Origin: Silene latifolia
Taxonomy: Eukaryota > Streptophyta > Magnoliopsida > Caryophyllales > Caryophyllaceae
Reading direction: 5' to 3'
Assembly: GCF_048544455.1 (NCBI RefSeq)
Contig: NC_133537.1
Span: forward strand, 312,810,238 to 312,874,237
DNA length: 64,000 nucleotides
Shown: positions 58,801 through 64,000 of the stretch, piece by piece
Numbering within the stretch: position 1 is the stretch's first letter
Layout of the letters: each line of letters begins with the position of its first letter
Notes under the pieces: model-generated
The model's database searches: none
Told to the model about the DNA's origin: nothing
Seen by the model: only the letters and a program-made list of their open reading frames with translations
Made by a program: the position numbers and the translations under genes

Positions 58801-60013
58801 CTCTATTTCTCTCTTCGTACTTGCTCCCCCAGTGTTTTTGGGTCAGTTCATCTCCCCTTTGATGCCGCTCTTCGTTCCAGCTTGAAACGTATTGTCACCG
58901 CGTCTGGCCCTGGTTTTGGTAATTGGCAGTGGCGCCTCGCTACTTTTCCTTTTCACCTTGGTGGCCTGGGTGTTTATGCAGCGGGAGATGTTTTACATTA
59001 TGCTTTTCTTGCTTCCCGATTGCAGTCTGCTGATTCGCAGGCTAAGCTCCTACGGCCTTCTGGTATTGTAGATGCTGGCCCTACCTTCGACGATGTTGCA
59101 CGACTGTTTTCTGAGACTACAGGTTCTGATATCTTGAGTAACCCTCGTGAAATTGCTGCCCCCAAACTTATGTAGAAATTGGCAGATATCTATTTCACGA
59201 CGGTTGCTGCGGCCTCAGAGTCTGTTTTCTCTTTGACACCACGCCAGCTTGCTTTGTGGCAGTCTCAGCAGGGTTCCCACTCCTCTGATTGGTTGCGTGC
59301 GGTTCCTATCTCGGGGTTGGGTCAGACTATGAACGGGAGGACTTACCGTAATGTGCTTGGGTATCGTCTGGGTGTTCCGTTATTCACGGTGTCTAGGCCC
59401 TGTCCTGCTTGCTCTCGGGTTTTTGTTGATGATGTTTTTGGGGACCATGTTGTTTCTTGTACTGGTACTGTGGGCGTTAAACATCGGCACAACCTCGTCT
59501 GTGACATTCTTTTCGACATCTGCTATAGATCTGGTATTTCTGCGGAAAAGGAGGTTGATATCGGTTTGGTTGACGGACATGGTGGTTCTCTTCGTCCTGC
59601 GGATTTGCTGCTTTATTCTTGGGACAGAGGGCGTGATGTGTGCGTTGACTTGACAGGGTCTTCTCCTTTAACTCAGATTGGGATGATGGATTTTGTGCCC
59701 GACCGGGTTGTCGCTGATGCTGCTCAGCGTAAGTGTGTTAAATACGGGGATTTGTGCGCGTCAGCTAGTTATGGTTTCCTTCCCTTCTCTTTCTCTTCAC
59801 TTGGGGAGTTGGGTTCGGATGCTGTTGCCTTGCTCAAGCGGATCCATAAATTCTCGGTATCTCAAGATGCAGGGGCTCGGGTGGCCGCTTACATTTTTAC
59901 TAGACTTAGCTTTGCTATTGCTAAGGGTGTGGGAGCCCAGATTGTCTATCGGCTCCCCACCAATTTCATGTAAACTTTTATTTTTCTTTTAATGAAAGTT
60001 GCACGCATCTTTT

Positions 60014-60018
<5 letters not shown>
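58801..60018 (+). pseudogene. 5'-truncated LINE: C-terminal region with CCHC and RLE-like motifs
   Basis: A single frame from 58801 to 59973 with one TAG at 59173-59175, where the neighbouring codons suggest AAG. It encodes ~390 residues. Early motifs WRLATFPFHLGGLGVYAAGD and FLASRLQSAD belong to the post-RT region of a LINE-type polyprotein that I have seen annotated as reverse transcriptase in plants; the RT itself is missing. Then come a CCHC array, CPACSRVFVDDVFGDHVVSC, the phrase KHRHNLV, and RPADLLLYSWDRGRDVCVDL, which looks like the Pro-Asp...Asp core of restriction-like endonucleases such as that of R2 elements. The 3' UTR is ~45 bp and an ATA tract follows. The LINE assignment is firm; the nuclease idea is an inference. 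Confidence 0.75.
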
Positions 60019-60088
<70 letters not shown>

Positions 60089-60131
60089 GCGGTTTTATAT
60101 AAAATAATAATAATAATAATAACAAGAACAA

Positions 60132-60203
<72 letters not shown>

Positions 60204-60205
60204 TA
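60016..60205. repeat. (AAT)n microsatellites behind the LINE fragment
   Basis: Two blocks, ~60016-60085 and ~60105-60200, separated by a short unique stretch (CTGCGGTTTTATATAAA). They look like the LINE's 3' tail expanded into a microsatellite. Confidence 0.95.
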
Positions 60206-60235
60206 ATAACGTTAAATTAATTTAAGTTAATTTAA

Positions 60236-60500
60236 ATTCGGATCGTGTAAGTTCAGTTCAGTTAAGATCCTATAAGTTCAGTTCAGTTAAGATCCTATAA
60301 GTTCAGTTCAGTTCAGATCCAATAAGTTCAGTTCATTTCAGATCCAATAAGTTCAGTTCAGTTCAGATCCTATAAGTTCATTTCAGATCCAACAAGTTCA
60401 GTTTAGTTCAGATCCTATAAGTTCAGTTCAGTTCAGATCCTATAAGTTTAGTTATGTTAAGTTCAGATCTTATAAGTTCAATTCAGTTCAGATCAGATTC
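60236..60500. repeat. Minisatellite block 2, GATCCTATAAGTTCAGTTCA unit
   Basis: About eleven units like those at 58160-58372, in the same orientation, ending just inside the right terminus of the Harbinger-like element. Confidence 0.9.
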
Positions 60501-60525
60501 GTTTCGGTCCAAAAGAACAGCCTAA

Positions 60526-60989
60526 GAGTTAAGGTCTTAAGGGTCCACCAATTTTTTGGTATAATTTAGGATTACCATCTAAGTTTTGAAAAACAATAAG
60601 GCTTGTTTCAGACGGTCTAAGAAAAGGCGGCGTAAATGTCATCCTTTTTTTAATTGAATGTAATCATTTGATGACAAAATGTAATAACTGAAGTTGTCAC
60701 TTTTCACCCTAACAATAATGATAACATTTTATCGTAAAATGACTATATTTGATCCGTCTTATTTCAGACAGAAAATAGTTTGTCTAAAATAAATACAAAA
60801 AAAGAGAGGATTAATGTATAGGTAGAGAATTTTGAAAAACACGGGATTACTACCTAAAATAACCCAAAAATAAAAATGATTTTACGACAAATAAGGTAAA
60901 AAGTCCAGGGTCTTTGTCTTTGACTTGGTACAGAAAATAACCAGAAAACACCAAAACGACACCGTATAAGTTCGTTCGAATTAGTTTAA
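60526..60989 (+). promoter_or_regulatory. Upstream region of the SNARE gene
   Basis: About 460 bp between the transposon and the presumed 5' UTR. It holds a small repeat with TTTCAGACGGTCTAAG (60608-60623) and a later GATCCGTCTTATTTCAGACAG, and near its end CAAAACGACACCGTATAAG (60952-60970), a phrase seen near transcription starts in plants. No clear TATA box. The promoter assignment is positional. Confidence 0.45.
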
Positions 60990-61153
60990 ATTTTGATGGA
61001 AAAAACAACAAAAGAAGAACGAGAGGGTGTGTGCTGGCGAAACGACGACGTGCTTCGCCGTCCCCACCACCTTCCTCCCTCCCTCTCTTCCCTTCATATC
61101 ATCATCAACATCATCTCATTCAACATTTTAATCTCCAGTTAATCATTTTTTCG
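60990..61153 (+). other. 5' UTR exon of the SYP5-type SNARE gene (predicted)
   Basis: Pyrimidine-rich leader (CCTCCCTCCCTCTCTTCCC) ending TTTTTTCG, followed by the donor GTAATTTC at 61154. The next exon starts after CTTTCTGAAAG at 61963. The transcription start is a guess. A short frame at 61031-61270 lies in this exon and intron and is not supported as a gene. Confidence 0.5.
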
Positions 61154-61963
61154 GTAATTTCTTCCTACTTATTTTTTCATTATTTATTTCATTTTATTAT
61201 AATCACATTTCATTGTTTGTTACACGGATCAACATTCAATTTAATTTCATTAGTTTTTATCTGTGGGTAATTCACTACTTGTTGATCGTTTCACTAATTA
61301 TGCTGTTCAAATTAACTGTTGACTTTGGTTCATTTTATTGAAGGATTGATCACTGCTTAAAATGCCATTGTTTTGGTTTACTAATCCAAACTTTGTTTTA
61401 AACCGATCTGCGCGATTCACAGTGTGAGACGGTCCTTTTATATTTGAAATGTTCATTTATTGATGGTAATATAAGAGTTTTGAACCAATAAAAGTAAAAA
61501 GACCGTCTCATACGGTAAGATGGTCTTATTCTATACTTTGTGTATTGATCTATATTGGGTATTCCTTCTATTTTGTTATTTGTGGCATAATTGATACTGT
61601 AACATGATGTTTCGTCTGAAAGGGGAACTTTTCAAGAGTTCAATTTTGTTGGCAATGTATTTCTGTTGTAGCTGTCATTGCCTGTTCATGTTCAATTGCG
61701 TGCGCCGTACTTATATATAGTTACTTCACAAATGATGATACTTCATGAATGAGCTTGTCGCTTCCCCTTATGTGTATGGTAAACTTTAGACAAGAGTGAT
61801 CACATTTCTAGTTAGTTCCGTAGTTTTTGAATAATTTACAAAAATTGATCTTGTAAGGGTTGTAGCCACTCTTAAATTATGTGAGTTAAAAATTTTGAGA
61901 GTAAATATCTCATTGGTTATCGTGGTGGTACTGGACTGATCATGAATGTTTGCTTTCTGAAAG
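61154..61963 (+). other. Intron in the 5' UTR of the SNARE gene (predicted)
   Basis: Donor GTAATTTC, acceptor CTTTCTGAAAG. It contains a ~95-bp MITE-like unit bounded by GTGAGACGGTCCTTTT (~61423) and AAAAGACCGTCTCATA (~61496-61511). Confidence 0.5.
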
Positions 61964-62190
61964 GCATCAATGGCTTTGACAACTGGAGACTCTTGGATGA
62001 AGGAGTATAATGAAGCTACCAAGTTAACTGACGAAATTGATGGCATGATAGCTGATAAGACTTCCACGTCAGATCATGGATCAGAATCAAAGCGTCATTT
62101 GTCGACTGTACGACGGAAAATCACCATTTTGGGAACTAGATTGGACAGCCTTGAAGCTTTGTTGGCTAAGCTTCCTAGCAAGCAGTCTAT
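61964..62190 (+). CDS. SYP51/SYP52: Syntaxin of plants SYP51/SYP52-like, first coding exon (partial gene)
   Basis: ATG at 61970 opens MALTTGDSWMKEYNEATKLT. It continues with DEIDGMIADK and RRKITILGTRLDSLEALLAK, which agree closely with the N-terminus of plant SYP51/SYP52, Qc-SNAREs of the trans-Golgi, prevacuolar and vacuolar membranes that help fuse vesicles with the vacuole. Only the N-terminal regulatory helix region is encoded here (about 74 residues). The exon ends at TCTAT followed by the donor GTGAGTCT at 62191, splitting a codon. The SNARE helix and C-terminal membrane anchor should lie in later exons, which I do not find before 64000. Purifying-looking conservation and good splice signals favour a real gene over a fragment, but a captured exon cannot be excluded. 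Confidence 0.85.
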
Positions 62191-63199
62191 GTGAGTCTCA
62201 TATCTGCCATTTCTGTTGTTGAACTTGTTTTCGAGGTTTTAAACTATTAGTCTAAGTGTCAAACAAGAGTGAGGATTTCTGTCCCCTGTTTGTGGGTACT
62301 GCTCCTACAAAGCATTTGAGAATATTTACCATTTTAACATTTTTTGTTGTCTTTTATTTTTTTTCCTTATGCCCGTTACTGATCTGCCTTTGCTTGGCGT
62401 ATTTTAAACCAAAACATACAAATCAAAGGCAAAGAGAAAAATAGAAATAAATGATATTTAAGAGGCCCCGTAGTAATGCTTAAAACAAAGATAGGTGACT
62501 TGATGTATGCCACTATCACCGCAAAGATAAAAACTTTCCTTTTGGATTCCGACGTTTTCTTTAGAAGGGCCTGAAAATCATTAACTCTTTGTTTTGATAC
62601 AGAAGTAGGAGGGTAGGGGAGGTGGATGGGGTGGAGGCCGGAGGGGAGGAAAAGGGACAGAGGAATAGGCGAGAGGGAATAGAGCTATGCCATTTTCCTT
62701 CCAAATATTTCATATGTTGTAGGGGTTTAGGTCTGGCTTGTAGAAGGGAAAATGGGTCCCACAATTTCCCTCCCCCTCCATATCGCTCCACTGCTCTACC
62801 CAACTTGCTGCCCAAACAAGGGAGATTGTCCCCCGCCCTATTCCTCCAATCCCTCCACCCAAAGCAGAGGGTAGAACCTAAAAGCCTTAAATTTCAACCC
62901 ATTTTAACTTTTTGGAAACAATAACTTCAAATACTAGGGGAGAATCCTCTTGTTTATCACTCTTCTCAGAAAGTGAGAAAAAACCTGTTGACCCTCTTGC
63001 TTGGTCACATTGTGGCAATGTGCTTTCGACCTTGAATTCTTTCAGCCTCTTCTTTTCAGTATGCTTACTTCTCTATTTAGAAGGCAACTTTGATACTGGA
63101 GTTCAAGAGCCCGACTTCCTAATATATGTATTGTTTTGAAAATCTGCATAAAGGTGAAAGAAACTGCTCCATAGGTGGTGCCTGTAGTCAATCAATTGT

Positions 63200-63558
63200 G
63201 GTTGTTTGGTTCAAGTAATGTAATATGGGGAATGGGGAATAGAAATTGATATAGCAGTTTTTGTGACCATAATTGGATAAAATAGGAAAGGTTCCCGTAT
63301 CATATGGAAACTTGCTTGCCTAGCTCCTATGCCCACATCTTTCGTGTTGTGTGTTAGACATTCTTGTTCGATATGGCACATGTATACACCAGTTTAGGCC
63401 AAAACACGCGATAGTTGGCTGAAGAAACGTATATGATAACCTTCTCTTGCTCGTGGTGTTTCATTTGGTTGTGATACACTATGGCGACCGTGTGAATTTC
63501 ATAGGAAATTAGTAAATTACGCATCAAAGCATCTTAATATTTTATGAACCAAACAACC
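63200..63558. mobile_element. MITE with GGTTGTTTGGTTCA ends
   Basis: A perfect 14-bp terminal inverted repeat at 63200-63213 and 63545-63558. Length 359 bp. No convincing target duplication, so the superfamily is open. Confidence 0.65.
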
Positions 63559-63797
63559 CGTACTAACCCAAAGACAAAGCTTTTGCAAAGAGCTAGGATT
63601 CTGCTGGCCCCTAGTCTAAAATAATTAGGATTCAAAGTATTACTCTTACTACAAGACCTAACTGTATTACTGTAGGTATGTAAACAGATTGAGCTCATCC
63701 CTTCAAGAGCTCAATATCTAAGAGTCGCTTTTTCCATACAGCTCTGGTAACGAGATTACTATTCGGCCTTGGCTCAGTTAGCTAAAGGGGCCAAACT

Positions 63798-64000
63798 CAG
63801 TGGCGGACCCAGAAACTTTTGAATTGAAGTGCACAATTGAAAAAAAAAAACGAACAAAATAATTAAATATTAAATTTTATCATTGTCATTATATAATAAA
63901 CAATACTCCAAAAAAATGGTTATGAGAAGCGATGGGAATTGGGAGGTCATGGTATGAAGTGTCGAACCCGCTTCCTAGCTGCCACGCATTCACTCTTTTA
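63798..64000 (+). other. Repeat starting CAGTGGCGGACCCAG, runs off the edge
   Basis: The first ten bases match the repeat at 19510. A reverse B-box-like GTCGAACCC occurs at ~63962-63970. Probably another copy of the same interspersed family. Confidence 0.4.

Larger units (their letters stand above)
62191..64000 (+). other. First coding intron of the SNARE gene, with repeats (to window end)
   Basis: Starts GTGAGTCT. No sequence for the expected next exon was found by eye. It holds a G-rich/C-rich inverted stretch at ~62600-62880, a MITE at 63200-63558, and a CAGTGGCGGA repeat at 63798. The frames at 62256-62444, 62561-62924 and 62912-63139 have no recognisable domain. If the downstream exons are absent this would be intergenic instead. 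Confidence 0.5.

Overview
The window is nuclear DNA from a flowering plant. It is repeat-dense, most of it is AT-rich, and nearly all of it is layered transposable elements. The only ordinary host gene I recognise is the start of a SYP51/SYP52-type Qc-SNARE gene at the right end (about 60.99-62.19 kb, continuing out of the window). The mix of Tat-lineage and chromodomain Ty3/gypsy elements, Ty1/copia elements, Helitrons, MITEs and an L1 LINE fits a eudicot. Some repeat textures recall Caryophyllales, but that is an impression and not a determination.

Layout. 1-4743: 5' part of a minus-strand Tat-type gypsy element (Gag plus a ~2.3 kb LTR) that runs off the left edge. 4744-14098: a rearranged minus-strand copia element. 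It has an intact 5' LTR, a copia gag joined to a gypsy reverse-transcriptase fragment, and a ~2.4 kb leader present twice in inverted orientation, each copy carrying the same Helitron. 14099-18979: a plus-strand gypsy remnant with two LTRs that do not match, separated by ~0.6 kb of internal DNA. 18980-19819: decayed repeats with duplicated snRNA-type promoter motifs. 19820-28870: a complete chromovirus (LTRs, PBS, PPT, GTTTA target duplication) with a few disabling mutations. 28910-37361: a Stowaway-like MITE split by a plus-strand copia element (29046-37235, GAATG duplication) with a shortened 3' LTR. 37764-40237: a terminal-inverted-repeat element hosting a MITE and a two-headed Helitron. 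40306-45408: an L1 LINE between AAT-type microsatellites. 45614-56744: a GTACAT-rich fold-back repeat split by a complete 9.2 kb minus-strand copia element (46669-55902, GTACA duplication). 56745-56930: a tRNA-headed SINE-like unit. 58125-60522: a Harbinger-like element carrying a minisatellite and a 5'-truncated LINE. 60523-64000: promoter, 5' UTR, first coding exon and long first coding intron of the SNARE gene, with further MITEs in the introns.

How the parts interact. The most interesting possibility is the 4.7-14.1 kb locus. A transcript started in its intact LTR would read arm B, the gag/RT spacer and arm A, and could fold into a hairpin RNA of about 2.4 kb. Its arms match the leader of the complete copia element at 46.7-55.9 kb, so it could act as a natural silencing trigger. 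A second unusual signal is a 10-bp palindrome, GTCGATCGAC, set at 21-bp spacing in the LTRs and leader of the chromovirus. A third is a SINE-like unit whose 3' tail matches that of a nearby LINE.

All calls come from reading the sequence by eye. Element names are family-level, and percent identities were not computed.
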